From contig NZ_FOOQ01000002.1 of the NCBI RefSeq assembly GCF_900113245.1, positions 879,444 to 943,443 on the forward strand: a DNA stretch of 64,000 nucleotides, in the 5' to 3' direction. Made by a program: the position numbers and the translations under genes. The first letter of the stretch is position 1, and each line of letters opens with the position of its first letter. Positions 6,345 through 14,769 of this stretch are shown piece by piece. Under the pieces are notes generated by a model. It saw only the letters and a list, made by a program, of their open reading frames with translations. It was not told where the DNA came from and did not search any database. The DNA is from Halopelagius inordinatus. Its GTDB lineage: Archaea; Halobacteriota; Halobacteria; Halobacteriales; Haloferacaceae.

Positions 6345-7073
6345 CTATCGGTCCGTCGCCGACGAGGGAACGCGGTCGTCGGACCCCGAGTCCGTGGCCG
6401 AAAGCGACGCGATTCGGTCGGTGGTCGCCTCCGAGAACGCCGTCGCGGCGGGGACGAGGCCGCCATCGACGTCGCACTCTCGGCCGAGGTCGGTCGCGTA
6501 CTCCAACAGAGCAGGCGGTGCCTCCCCGCCGGCGGAGGTGGTTCCGGCGATGACGGCCAACGCGAAGATGTCGGCCTCCAAGTTGCGGTCGAGTGCCGCG
6601 GTGTCTGCGCCCTCGCGGCGGCGGTGCGTCTGGTCGCGTCCGAACGCCCGAACGACTTCGACGGCGCGGGTGGCCGCGTCGGTTCGGGCGAGGAGGTAGA
6701 ACCCCCGAGCGACGAGTACGTCCGCCGCGAGAACGTCCAGGTCGGCGGTGATGTCGCTGTCGTCGTCCGTCGTCCACGGAACGTCGTGAGCGAGCGAACG
6801 AGTGAGTCGGAGGCCTTCGTAGATGAGTTGTACGCCGGCGGCCTGTTCGGCGAGTTCGTCGCTGTCACCGGACGCGGTCCGGTGAGCGGTCGGTCCCCGT
6901 TCGGCGTCTGCGTCCACGTTCGAGTCGACTGCGCGTGCGCTCAACAGTGTCAGCACCGCGGGCGTCATCGAGGTGTCCGAGAGGCGGTCGAACAACACCT
7001 CTTTGAGGCGTTCGGGTTCGATATCGTCGAGCACTTCGCGCGCGGCATCGCGGGCCCGCACGGCGTCGTCCAT
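6345..7073 (-). CDS. DUF7114-like haloarchaeal protein
   Basis: 242 residues, acidic and mostly helical. Helices such as LAEQAAGVQLIYEGLRLTRSLAHDVPW and LEADIFALAVIAGTTSAGGEAPPALLEYATDLG give an all-alpha pattern like polyprenyl-synthase-type folds, but no DDxxD motif is visible. It resembles the haloarchaeal DUF7114 family of unknown function. It is divergent from the enoyl-CoA hydratase homologue, with 60 bp between them. It is the first chromosomal gene after the element. Confidence 0.8.
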   Translation of the reverse strand: MDDAVRARDAAREVLDDIEPERLKEVLFDRLSDTSMTPAVLTLLSARAVDSNVDADAERGPTAHRTASGDSDELAEQAAGVQLIYEGLRLTRSLAHDVPWTTDDDSDITADLDVLAADVLVARGFYLLARTDAATRAVEVVRAFGRDQTHRRREGADTAALDRNLEADIFALAVIAGTTSAGGEAPPALLEYATDLGRECDVDGGLVPAATAFSEATTDRIASLSATDSGSDDRVPSSATDR

Positions 7074-7133
7074 CGGCCGAATGTTACGGCGGGAAGGGCA
7101 AAGACCTTTGGAAAACCCACCGGAGAACGGTGC

Positions 7134-7838
7134 ATGATTCGGACGACGGCGGACGGACGCGTTCGGACGGTGACTATCGACCGACCCGCCCAGAGAAACG
7201 CGCTCGAACCGACTGACCTCGACGCGTTGGAGGCGGCCGTAACGGAGACAGACGCGTCGGAGACGCCCGTGGTCTACCTCCGCGGCGCGGGCGAGGACGC
7301 CTTCTGTGCGGGCGCGGACTTAGACGCCGTCGCCGGACTGTCGGACCCCGAGGCGTTCGCCCGCCGCGGCCAACGCGCCGCCGCCGCCATCGCCGAGGCG
7401 GACGCCGTCGTCGTCGCGGGAATCGACGGGGCGGCGCGCGGCGGCGGCGTCGAACTCGCTCTCGCGTGCGACGTTCGGGTCGCCACGCCCGCCGCGACGT
7501 TCGCCGAACCGGGCGTGCAGTTCGGCCTGTTCGGCGCGTGGGGCGGGACGGCCCGCCTCCCGCGTATCGTCGGCGAGGGCGAGGCGATGGATTTTGCGCT
7601 CTCCGGACGAGTCGTCGGCGCGGCGGAGGCGCGGCGGATGGGATTGGTGTCGCGCGTCACCGACGACCCGCGGTCGGTGACGACCGAGATAGCCCAGAAC
7701 CGCCCCGACGCGCTCTGTGTCGTCAAAGAACGCCTCCGCGACGACGCCGGAGACGAGGTGCGCGAACGGGCGGAGGCGGAGGCGTTCGGGCGTCTGCACG
7801 GCCGTTACGCCGACGACATCGCCGCCGAACGCGAGTGA
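7134..7838 (+). CDS. enoyl-CoA hydratase/isomerase family protein
   Basis: 234 residues from ATG 7134. A crotonase fold is indicated by the N-terminal VRTVTIDRPAQRNAL, the oxyanion-hole segments GAGEDAFCAGADL and IDGAARGGGVELALACD, and FAEPGVQFGLFG. The third segment has Glu at the position used for catalysis in hydratases. The family hydrates enoyl-CoAs or carries out related CoA chemistry in the cytoplasm; the exact substrate is not readable. It is slightly shorter than typical (about 255-260) because the C-terminal trimerisation helices are abbreviated. Confidence 0.88.
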   Translation: MIRTTADGRVRTVTIDRPAQRNALEPTDLDALEAAVTETDASETPVVYLRGAGEDAFCAGADLDAVAGLSDPEAFARRGQRAAAAIAEADAVVVAGIDGAARGGGVELALACDVRVATPAATFAEPGVQFGLFGAWGGTARLPRIVGEGEAMDFALSGRVVGAAEARRMGLVSRVTDDPRSVTTEIAQNRPDALCVVKERLRDDAGDEVRERAEAEAFGRLHGRYADDIAAERE

Positions 7839-7863
7839 GAGCCGAGACCGAAAAGAGAGCGAC

Positions 7864-8697
7864 TCAGGGTCGAAGCGACTCGGGCGCGGGCGGCATGTGG
7901 CGCTTGTGTTCGCTCCGTTCGTACAGTTCGACGACGCGGTCGACCGTCGCCTCGTCGACGCCGAGATGCCGGACGGTGGCCGCCTTCGAGAGAGGGCCGT
8001 CCACGTGGAGTGCGAGGACGGCATCGATGGTGTCGTAGTCGACGCCCATCTCCTCTTCGTCGGTCTGTCCCGCCCACATCTCCGCGGAGGGCGTCTTCGA
8101 CACCAGGTCGTCCGGGACGCCGAGAGACGCCGCGAGTTGCCGGACCTGCTGTTTGTAGAGATTCCCGATGGGGTTGCAGTCGACCGCTTGGTCGCCGTAC
8201 TTCGTGAAGTATCCGAGAAGCGCCTCCGAACGGTTGCCCGTCCCGAGGACGATCTTGTTCTCGTAGTTTGCGACGAAGTAACCCAACACGGCGCGGGTCC
8301 GCACGTAGACGTTCCCGGCGGCCTGTTTGTCGTCTGCGGCCTCGGGGAACACGTCGAAGAACTCCTCTGCGATGGGCTGGATTTCGATGACGTCGTACTC
8401 GATACCGAGCATCTGGGCGACGCGTTCGGCGTCGCTCATGTTCTCTTCTGCGTTGACTTCGCTCGGCATCACGATACCGTGGAGGTTCTCTTCGCCGAGT
8501 GCCTCCGCGGCGAGAAACGCCGTCGTGGTGCTGTCGATGCCGCCGGAGAGGCCGAGGACCGCGCCGTCGGCACCGGCGTCGGAGACGACGTCGCGAACGA
8601 ACTGGAGAACGTGGTCGCGGGTCGTTTCGAGTTCCGAATCAGAAAGCCGGAGGTCGAGTGGCGCCGACCGGCCGAGGACCGTCGTTTCTTCGCTCAT
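7864..8697 (-). CDS. nadE: NH3-dependent NAD+ synthetase
   Basis: 277 residues from ATG 8695-8697. The ATP-PPi motif LGLSGGIDSTTTAF is near residues 43-56. Other conserved blocks are KIVLGTGNRSEALLGYFTKYGD and SAEMWAGQTDEEEMGVDYD. It amidates deamido-NAD+ with ammonia and ATP, the last step of NAD+ synthesis. There is no N-terminal glutaminase domain, so free ammonia is the likely donor. It converges on the enoyl-CoA hydratase gene with a 25-bp gap. Confidence 0.96.
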   Translation of the reverse strand: MSEETTVLGRSAPLDLRLSDSELETTRDHVLQFVRDVVSDAGADGAVLGLSGGIDSTTTAFLAAEALGEENLHGIVMPSEVNAEENMSDAERVAQMLGIEYDVIEIQPIAEEFFDVFPEAADDKQAAGNVYVRTRAVLGYFVANYENKIVLGTGNRSEALLGYFTKYGDQAVDCNPIGNLYKQQVRQLAASLGVPDDLVSKTPSAEMWAGQTDEEEMGVDYDTIDAVLALHVDGPLSKAATVRHLGVDEATVDRVVELYERSEHKRHMPPAPESLRP

Positions 8698-8873
8698 CGA
8701 CTGCAGATACCGTCTCGGAGAACTAATAGGCACGTGTTGTCGGCGTTCGGTGGACGAGCGTCAAATTAGGTCGGGTATCTTCGAGTATGTGAGAACTGGG
8801 AGCGTCAGAACGGTCGAGATGTCGCTACCGGAAGCGAGTCGCGCGTCGAAAATCGAGGGGGCCGTCGCGCGGG

Positions 8874-9074
8874 CTAAAGGAGCAGTGCGACGACGGCTAA
8901 CACGAGGAACACCACGACGAGAATCTTCGCGATGTCCATCGACAGTCCGGCGATTCCCTGTGCACCGACTGCGTACGCGACCAGTGCCAGTACGAAAAAC
9001 ACTAGCGCGTAGTAGAGGAAGTCACCGCTGAACTGTACGGGCGATAGTACCTGAGCGAACGTTTGCTGAAGCAT
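8874..9074 (-). CDS. DUF1328-like small membrane protein
   Basis: 66 residues from ATG 9074. After a short N-terminus, DFLYYALVFFVLALVAYAVG and IAKILVVVFLVLAVVALLL form two membrane helices joined by AQGIAGLSMD. This matches the DUF1328/YtjA-type layout of small stress-associated membrane proteins. The frame continues upstream of this ATG, but those codons are Cys/Thr/Pro-rich and non-coding in character. Function unknown. Confidence 0.85.
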   Translation of the reverse strand: MLQQTFAQVLSPVQFSGDFLYYALVFFVLALVAYAVGAQGIAGLSMDIAKILVVVFLVLAVVALLL

Positions 9075-9245
9075 TGGTGTTACTCTCCTGCCCAATATCT
9101 CCGGTGTACGGGCCTGTGTCGTCGCCGTTCCCGTTTCCGTTGGACTCGGGCACGTACAGATACTCCCGTTACCGCAAAGACACCCCTGCCAAACCACTTT
9201 GGAAAACGGTTGGATGCCCTGACTGTGTGAATACTTCCGAGCGGG

Positions 9246-9494
9246 CTATCCGAGGTAGCACGTCGTGTTACACGAACTACACTTGAGGGCGCCGTCGTGC
9301 GACAGCATCACCCCGTCCGAGCACTTCGAGCACCGGCCGCAGATGCCGACGCCCGTCGCCCGTCCGACCGCCTTGAGCGCCGTTTCGAGGTACCGTAGCT
9401 GTTCTGTCTGTCGCTCGACTGCGGCCGCTAACGCGTCGAGTTGGTCGGTCGTGCTGTCTGCGTTTCGGACCATGCTGAGGAGGTTTTCGGTCAT
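9246..9494 (-). CDS. zinc-ribbon protein with coiled-coil N-terminus
   Basis: 82 residues from ATG 9494; a GTG at 9503 would add three residues. The first half is a helix (DQLDALAAAVERQTEQLRYL). The second half carries CGRCSKC and CSSCNTTC, two knuckles of a zinc ribbon. Size and layout suggest a small regulatory or adaptor protein. No operon partner is seen. Confidence 0.75.
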   Translation of the reverse strand: MTENLLSMVRNADSTTDQLDALAAAVERQTEQLRYLETALKAVGRATGVGICGRCSKCSDGVMLSHDGALKCSSCNTTCYLG

Positions 9495-9606
9495 ATCGGT
9501 CACTGTCTCGTCCGAGTCGGACGCGGTTCTGCCTGTCTCGAACCGCCTACTCGACCCGTTCTACGCGCCGCGACGGTATCTCTTCTCCACCTACGTACTT
9601 CGGTCC

Positions 9607-9810
9607 TCAGGCCGAAATACCGCCGGTTTGGACGGGGAAATCGAAGACGACTGAGAGAGAACCGAGGCGGCGTCGCACGGCGGCCGCGGACTCGTCTCGC
9701 ACTCCGACGGAGTACGTCCGGAGGAACTCCTCTACGAGTCGCTTCGAGAGTGAATCGCGGTTGACGTAGAGGAACGCGAGTCGAACGAGAGAGGTGGGCG
9801 ACTCGGTCAG
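9607..9810 (-). pseudogene. possible C-terminal remnant of a PstS-type phosphate-binding protein
   Basis: Directly after the manganese catalase stop codon the same frame stays open for 67 codons with host-like GC-ending codons, then stops at 9607-9609. It contains RLAFLYVNRDSLSKRLVEEF, which resembles the conserved end of phosphate ABC binding proteins (RPLF-YVN-SL--P-V-EF--Y). There is no start codon of its own. It is interpreted as a decayed gene end fused behind the catalase by rearrangement. The family resemblance is from memory of the motif, and chance is possible. Confidence 0.35.
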
Positions 9811-10674
9811 TTACTCGTCAGCGTCTTCGCCCTGTGGCGACGGGTTGTTGTGCGTCTCGGGCTTCGAGACCTGTATCCCCGGGTCGTACCCTTCGACGTC
9901 CTGTTGGTTGATGAACGAGAACGTCCCTTCCCCGTCCGGCGCCGCGCCCGACGTCCAGGGCGCTTCTGGGTCCGACTGCCCTTCTACGTCCGTCGCCATG
10001 AACGAGTAGTTGAACTCCTGGTTCTCCTCGTCGTCCGGGAAACTGTCCGGAATCGGGAACACGTCGAACACCTCCTCGGAGTCGCCGAGGTCCTTCAGGA
10101 TCTGTATCCACTGGTTTTGGTGCATCGTGTCGCGGGCGATGAGATACGAGAGCATGTCCTTCATCCCGGGGTCGTCGGTCATCTCGTAGAGGCGGCAGGC
10201 GAGTTGTCGCCCCGTCGATTCGGCGGCGATGTTCGAACACATGTCGGCCGCGAGGTTGCCGGAGGCGACGACGTAGTTCCCGTTGAACGGCACACCGTTG
10301 GCGTCGACGAACAGCGGATTCAGACCGCCAGAGAGGAACTGCCGAGGTTGGAGTCCGGCGAGGGTCGTGTAGTCGTCGCCGTGTTTCATCTCCTCTTTCA
10401 GTTCGACCGGCGCTCCCTGGAGGTTCTTGTGCACCGCAGTCGAGAGCATCTCGATGTGGCCGAACTCCTCGGTTGCGGTGTTCATGAGCGCCCGTTTGTA
10501 CGGCATGAACTCCTCAGTCTGCGGCAGACCCGCCGCCTGCGCCATATACTGCAGCGCAACGCGGAGTTCGCCCTCGACGCCGCCGATGGCCTGCTGTAGC
10601 ATCTTCGCGAATATCGGGTCCGGGTCTTCGACTTCGACTTTGTACTGGAGCTTACTTCCCTCGTGGTAGAACAT
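9811..10674 (-). CDS. manganese (di-Mn) catalase
   Basis: 287 residues, a full-length ferritin-like Mn catalase that dismutates H2O2 without haem. Metal-ligand blocks are visible: GGVEGELRVALQYM near 32-45, TEEFGHIEML near 69-78, ESTGRQLACRLYEM and RDTMHQNQW near 182-190. The C-terminal tail (SKPETHNNPSPQGED) is the usual subunit-interlocking extension. A TATA-like element on the minus strand (10707-10716) precedes it by about 33 bp. It is monocistronic apart from the downstream in-frame remnant. Confidence 0.96.
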   Translation of the reverse strand: MFYHEGSKLQYKVEVEDPDPIFAKMLQQAIGGVEGELRVALQYMAQAAGLPQTEEFMPYKRALMNTATEEFGHIEMLSTAVHKNLQGAPVELKEEMKHGDDYTTLAGLQPRQFLSGGLNPLFVDANGVPFNGNYVVASGNLAADMCSNIAAESTGRQLACRLYEMTDDPGMKDMLSYLIARDTMHQNQWIQILKDLGDSEEVFDVFPIPDSFPDDEENQEFNYSFMATDVEGQSDPEAPWTSGAAPDGEGTFSFINQQDVEGYDPGIQVSKPETHNNPSPQGEDADE

Positions 10675-10706
10675 CTATGACACCACCGGAAGCAACAAAC
10701 CGATAT

Positions 10707-10716
10707 CGTATATATC
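10707..10716 (-). promoter_or_regulatory. TATA box for Mn catalase
   Basis: On the minus strand this reads GATATATACG, within an otherwise less AT-rich stretch. It ends 33 bp before the catalase ATG, placing the transcription start only a few bases from the start codon, as is usual for haloarchaeal short-leader genes. No BRE was judged. Confidence 0.55.
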
Positions 10717-10926
10717 TGATACGGCATCTGGCTGAGAGTGCCTCTATCGGAAAATTAACCGGACTACTACGCTCAGATACTTTTGTATGTATGCTGGTAT
10801 AATCACCGAAGTTGACTAACTGATTGTCATTTTTTCCGGTTCCGTTTCGGCGAGAGATAGAGACCGGTCGAGAGCGGATTCGACCGTTCGCCCACCGTCC
10901 CGACGGAAGTACCCTGAATCGGGCCC

Positions 10927-11160
10927 CTATTCGGACGACGCGCCGACGAGAGTCTCGTCTCGCATCCCCTGCTCTAGGGAACGGACGTACTCGTCTGGGT
11001 GTTCGAGAACCCACTGCCTCGCGGCGTCGAAGTTGTACGTCTCCAACCCGTCGAGTACGTCCTCCGAGAGCATGTCGTGGGTACCCATCTGGCGCATCGT
11101 CGTGAGTTCGCAGTGGACCTGACGCGGTACCGTGACCGGTCCCGTATCGGACTCGCTCAT
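10927..11160 (-). CDS. hypothetical haloarchaeal protein, 77 aa
   Basis: ATG at 11160 gives MSESDTGPVTVPRQVHCELT and then a helical acidic body (SEDVLDGLETYNFDAARQWVLEHPDEY). GC-ending codons support coding. The frame continues upstream of this ATG, but with Arg/Ser-rich, non-coding composition. No family is recognised. It stands alone between the catalase promoter region and tRNA-Gly. Confidence 0.65.
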   Translation of the reverse strand: MSESDTGPVTVPRQVHCELTTMRQMGTHDMLSEDVLDGLETYNFDAARQWVLEHPDEYVRSLEQGMRDETLVGASSE

Positions 11161-11561
11161 GGGCGTCGTCTCACGCGGCTCGCACTTAGGCTTCAGTATC
11201 AGTAATCCCGTCTGTACAGCGGAGAGAACGCTTCTCCGTCGTTCGTGCCGGTGGTCGGTGCGGGGCGATATCCGACGGCGTTCGGAGTGTACGTCCCGAA
11301 GCGAGAAGTCGAACCGCGAGAGAGATAGTGCGTTTGGGAGTGCCTCTGTCCGCAGTCGTGATTGTCGGCGAGAACGCATATCGTTAGTGGCCACTGCCGT
11401 CGGTTCGTCCGGGTACCGCGTCACGGCCCGTGGTCGGTTCCCCTCTCACCCGAGTCGAGAGCGAAGGGGTGTGAGTTTCGCAACCGATATAAAGCGCGGA
11501 GCCGTGGTTTCGAATCGTCGTCTCCACTCTCCGAGTGCAGACGAAGCGTGACCCGCACGGA
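11161..11561. other. 400-bp stretch upstream of tRNA-Gly
   Basis: No convincing gene is seen on either strand. A TATA-like CGATATAAAG lies at 11483-11492, about 70 bp before tRNA-Gly, and may serve a precursor transcript. The rest has host-like GC content and no repeats that I can see. Confidence 0.5.
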
Positions 11562-11632
11562 GCGCCGATGGTCCAGTGGTAGGACATTAGCTTCCCAAGC
11601 TAATAGCCCGGGTTCAATTCCCGGTCGGCGCA
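11562..11632 (+). tRNA. tRNA-Gly (CCC anticodon)
   Basis: The 71-nt cloverleaf has acceptor GCGCCGA/TCGGCGC with discriminator A and D-arm GTCC...GGAC. The anticodon stem TTAGC/GCTAA encloses the loop TTCCCAA (anticodon CCC, reading GGG). The T-arm is CCGGG-TTCAATT-CCCGG. No CCA is encoded and no intron is seen. Confidence 0.96.
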
Positions 11633-11668
11633 TTCTGCGACGAACGAAGCGAGACAGGCAGTCGCGTC

Positions 11669-12211
11669 TCAGTCCTCCGCCGTGGTCGTCTCGCAGGCGC
11701 CGGGGGTGTCTTCGACCCAAACGCCGAGTTGGCCGTCGGCACCGATTCGTCCTTCGAGGCCGTAACACGGGAAGTCCGTCTTCTCCGTGGCGAACGTGCG
11801 CCACTCCTCGCGTTCGTCGATTCGGAAATGGACCGTGTAACTCTCCGCGTTCTCGGTCCACGGCCCGTCGACCCGTCTCGTCGTTCCGTCCGAGTCGGTG
11901 CCGAGTCGATACGACGACCAAAACGCCACCTCGCCGCGGCGTTCCACGAGGACGTGCATCGTGTGCGCCTGGTCGTGCAGATTCACCACCCTGACGTAGC
12001 CCAGACTCGTTTCCTCGTCGGTCCGGGCCGACGTCGAGTCGCGTTCGGAGTCAGTCTCCGATTCTTCGCCACCCCCGTCTTCGCCCCCGTCGTCGTCGTT
12101 TCGGGCGTTCGTTCCTCCGCACCCCGCGAGGCCCGCCGCGCCGACGGCGGAAATCGAGAGCAGACGGCGTCGAGAGAGCGTCCGAGAGCTACGGCCGTCG
12201 CGTCGGTTCAT
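11669..12211 (-). CDS. Tat-exported lipoprotein, unknown function
   Basis: 180 residues from ATG 12211. The signal is SRRRLLSISAVGAAGLAGCGG: a twin-arginine motif and a lipobox Cys near residue 31. A linker rich in Asp, Glu and Gly (NDDDGGEDGGGEESE) leads to a beta-type domain with LGYVRVVNLHDQAHTMHVLV and a Cys late in the chain (TPGACETT), possibly paired with the Cys in TDFPCYG. It probably sits on the outer face of the membrane. No ligand can be inferred. Confidence 0.82.
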   Translation of the reverse strand: MNRRDGRSSRTLSRRRLLSISAVGAAGLAGCGGTNARNDDDGGEDGGGEESETDSERDSTSARTDEETSLGYVRVVNLHDQAHTMHVLVERRGEVAFWSSYRLGTDSDGTTRRVDGPWTENAESYTVHFRIDEREEWRTFATEKTDFPCYGLEGRIGADGQLGVWVEDTPGACETTTAED

Positions 12212-12255
12212 GGACGCGACTCCGTAGCAGGGGGCAAAAGGTTTGCCGTCGAGAG

Positions 12256-12447
12256 TTACAGAGAACAGAGACTGTCGGCGGCGACGTCTCCGATTCGGTC
12301 GCCGACGCGGACGCCGGAGTAGACGGGACGCGCCCGACGCCACCGAACTGCAGTTCGTCCGGGTGGCGGGGGATGCCGCACGCGCGCCAGTCGCGCGCCG
12401 AGGTGGTAACCTCGCGCCCACCCGTCCGTCGGTTCCGGGTCGGTCAC
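12256..12447 (-). CDS. possible 63-residue protein coupled to Nmad3-like gene
   Basis: A GTG at 12447 overlaps the stop of the upstream Nmad3-like gene as GTGA and opens a frame that ends VGDRIGDVAADSLCSL at 12256. Both ends have host-like codon use. The middle is Pro/Arg-rich and less convincing. It could be a coupled small protein or a decayed 3' extension. No family is recognised. Confidence 0.35.
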   Translation of the reverse strand: MTDPEPTDGWARGYHLGARLARVRHPPPPGRTAVRWRRARPVYSGVRVGDRIGDVAADSLCSL

Positions 12448-13172
12448 CCGAAGAAGTCGTCGAACGCTCGGGAGTCGAGGAGGTCCAGAAGCGTCGCGGT
12501 GGCGTCGTCGTCGAACCAGAGGCGGCGACGCCACCACGGACCGCGGCCCGAGTCGTTCGAGAGTCGGGTGACGAGTTCGTTCGCGTCCGCACCTGCCGCC
12601 GGGGAACTGAGCGGAACGACCCGGTCGAAGAGGCGGGAGTTCGGCGTTCCGGCGACGAGAACCTTCGCGTCGAACGGGTCGCGCTTGACGTGGGCGTTGT
12701 TGGCGAATCGCTCGCGATCGACGGTCGAGAGCGTCTCGTACTCCTCGCCCGTCACCGCGAACGCCACCTCGAACGCGCCGATGAGGTAGACCCCCCAGTC
12801 GGGCGAGAGATACGGTTCGGCCTCGTCGTACTCGCCGTGGAAGTCGAGCGTCGCGTAAAACAGGAGCCAGTCGCCGGGGTCGAGCGTCGAGAGCGGACCG
12901 GCCTTCACCGCGTGGTCGTCGCCGTACGTGTACGACTCGCAGTACGGATACGTCGCGAACTCCGGGTCGAGGTGGACCGGTCGGTCCATCGCGTCGGACG
13001 GGAGTTCGACCGGCGGGTCGAGGTCCGCGTACGTCGGCACCGTGGCAACGGGCAGGGTGGGTTTTCGTTCCGGTATCGGGACGTAGACGAACGTTCCGTC
13101 GGGATACACCGGCCCGCGGACGCCCGGGAGGTTCGTGTTGGCAGCGACGTTGATGGCTATCGCGCGGGGCAT
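12444..13172 (-). CDS. Nmad3-like protein (nucleotide modification associated domain 3)
   Basis: 242 residues. The N-terminus has IAINVAANTNLPGVRGPVYP followed by DGTFVYVPIPE, matching the 'R-P-I-P-DG-F---PIPE' signature of the Nmad3 family. Further conserved-looking blocks are HLDPEF, GDWLLFYATLDF and GVYLIGAFEVAF. Nmad domains were named from association with DNA base-modification genes in phages and bacteria. No modification gene is seen here, so the role in this chromosome is open. The family call is from the motif. Confidence 0.65.
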   Translation of the reverse strand: MPRAIAINVAANTNLPGVRGPVYPDGTFVYVPIPERKPTLPVATVPTYADLDPPVELPSDAMDRPVHLDPEFATYPYCESYTYGDDHAVKAGPLSTLDPGDWLLFYATLDFHGEYDEAEPYLSPDWGVYLIGAFEVAFAVTGEEYETLSTVDRERFANNAHVKRDPFDAKVLVAGTPNSRLFDRVVPLSSPAAGADANELVTRLSNDSGRGPWWRRRLWFDDDATATLLDLLDSRAFDDFFG

Positions 13173-13236
13173 GGTCGAGAGTACAGACTACGTGGCGGCC
13201 GATACCGACGGTTCGAACGCGGAGACGCACGCGCGA

Positions 13237-13566
13237 TTACGTGAGTCGACCCGCGCAGTTCCAGCACCGGTCGAACGTCCGGTCGGGTTCGTTCTCCACT
13301 CCGCACCGGGGACAGAGGCGCGCGGTCGGTCCGTCGGGCGCGTCGTCCCGCAACTCGGTCGCCTGCAGTCGCGGGACGCCCACCGCGTCGCGTCCCCCGG
13401 GTGCGGTCCGGACGTGAGACTCCCCGTTCGACGCGTCGTCCCCGTCGGCGCCGAACGGCGTCTCGTACTGGACACCCTCGTCGTCGCCGAGGAGGTACCG
13501 GTACACCACCAACTGGAGCACCGTGAGGCCGATGGCGTAGACGACTATCCATCCCCACGCGTCCAT
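13237..13566 (-). CDS. membrane-anchored zinc-ribbon protein
   Basis: 109 residues. One N-terminal membrane helix (WGWIVVYAIGLTVLQLVVYRYLL) is followed by an acidic flexible stretch and a C-terminal zinc ribbon, CPRCGVENEPDRTFDRCWNC. The topology puts the ribbon on the cytoplasmic side if the N-terminus is outside. It lies 64 bp upstream of the Nmad3-like gene on the same strand. Function unknown. Confidence 0.8.
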   Translation of the reverse strand: MDAWGWIVVYAIGLTVLQLVVYRYLLGDDEGVQYETPFGADGDDASNGESHVRTAPGGRDAVGVPRLQATELRDDAPDGPTARLCPRCGVENEPDRTFDRCWNCAGRLT

Positions 13567-13645
13567 ACTGTGCTAGACGGTACCAGGGCACTTTATCCTT
13601 CGGACGAATCGGCTGATTTTGCCTCGATTCGAACTCGGACCCCGT

Positions 13646-14551
13646 TCAAGAGGAGTCCGGTTTGGAGAGGTCGCGGCCGAACTCGTCGAACGTCTCGAGG
13701 TCGTCGGGGAGGTCGTACGGGATCTTCCGTTCTTCCTGTCGGTTCGTGAGTCTGTCTTGAATCGGGTCCGCGACGGACTCCCACCCCGGCTTTACCTTCA
13801 CGCTCTTTGCGGGGATGCCGACGACGATGTGGTGGGCGGGCACGTCGCCTTGCACCGCCGCGCGCGCGCCGACGACGGCGTTCTCGCCGATTCGGCAGCC
13901 CGCGCGGACCATCGAGTCGTAGGTGATTCGGGCGTCGTCCTCGACGACGGTGTGAAAGTTCTCGACTCTCGTCTGGTCGACGATGTCGTGGTCGTGGCTG
14001 TAGACGTGGGCGTTGTCGGAGATGGACACCCGGTCGCCGATAGTCAGTTTCCCCCTGTCGTCCAAGTGGACGTCGTCGTGGACGACGGTGTTGTCGCCGA
14101 TGGTGATGTTGTGGCCGTAGGTGAACGTGATACCTTTGAAAAAGCGGCAGTTGTCCCCGCACTCCTCGAAGAGGTGGTTCGCGAGCATCTGCCTGAATCG
14201 GAGCGCAAAGTGGATGTTGTCGGCCATCGGCGTCGCGTCGAACTGCCGCCAGAGCCACTGCAGGTGTTTCGAGCGCGTGAACGTCGATTCGTCCTTCTCC
14301 GCGTAGTACTCCGACTCCAGCGTCGCGTTGCACGGGTCGTACCCCTGCAGTCGGACGCGTTCGGCCGCGGAGATATCCTCGCCCGCCTGCCACCGTTCGT
14401 ACGCCTCGCGGTCGCCGTAGAGGTCGACGAGAACGTCTCTGACGACCTCGCAGGTGTCCTCCTCGGAGGAGAGTCGTTCGTCCACCTCGTCGATAAACGA
14501 CTGGACGTTCCGCTCCGCCTCCTCGGGGAGAGAGACGTGGACTTTCGTCAT
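13646..14551 (-). CDS. hexapeptide-repeat acyltransferase with RHH-like N-terminus
   Basis: 301 residues from ATG 14551. Residues 1-60 (MTKVHVSLPEEAERNVQSFI...) resemble a ribbon-helix-helix or small regulatory domain. The central and C-terminal part shows left-handed beta-helix hexapeptides (ITIGDNTVVHDDVHLDDRGKL, ISDNAHVYSHDHD, GENAVVGARAAVQGD, IVVGIPAKSVKVKPG) like maltose/galactoside O-acetyltransferases, including the histidine-bearing HDHD loop. It would transfer an acyl group from acyl-CoA to a sugar or small molecule in the cytoplasm. The acceptor is unknown. Confidence 0.85.
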   Translation of the reverse strand: MTKVHVSLPEEAERNVQSFIDEVDERLSSEEDTCEVVRDVLVDLYGDREAYERWQAGEDISAAERVRLQGYDPCNATLESEYYAEKDESTFTRSKHLQWLWRQFDATPMADNIHFALRFRQMLANHLFEECGDNCRFFKGITFTYGHNITIGDNTVVHDDVHLDDRGKLTIGDRVSISDNAHVYSHDHDIVDQTRVENFHTVVEDDARITYDSMVRAGCRIGENAVVGARAAVQGDVPAHHIVVGIPAKSVKVKPGWESVADPIQDRLTNRQEERKIPYDLPDDLETFDEFGRDLSKPDSS

Positions 14552-14769
14552 TGCATCTTGGTTCGCCTCCCGAAGACAAATCGGTTCGGTTGTGCGCAGA
14601 CGGTGGTGAACCGAACGCGAACTCCCCGAGACGGCACAGACGACCCCGCGTATCCGCGAACACGCCGCGTTCGACGGCCGGTTCGCGAGGCGGCGCGAGC
14701 GAACCGTCCTCGGACAGGTGTGCCATCGAACACCGATGCTCACTTCAGCGCCGTCCGAGAGATACCCCC

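Noticed and set aside
6149..6553. 134-codon plus-strand frame across tRNA-Thr
   Set aside because: It is antisense to the tRNA and to the DUF7114-like gene, and the peptide is a tRNA artefact.
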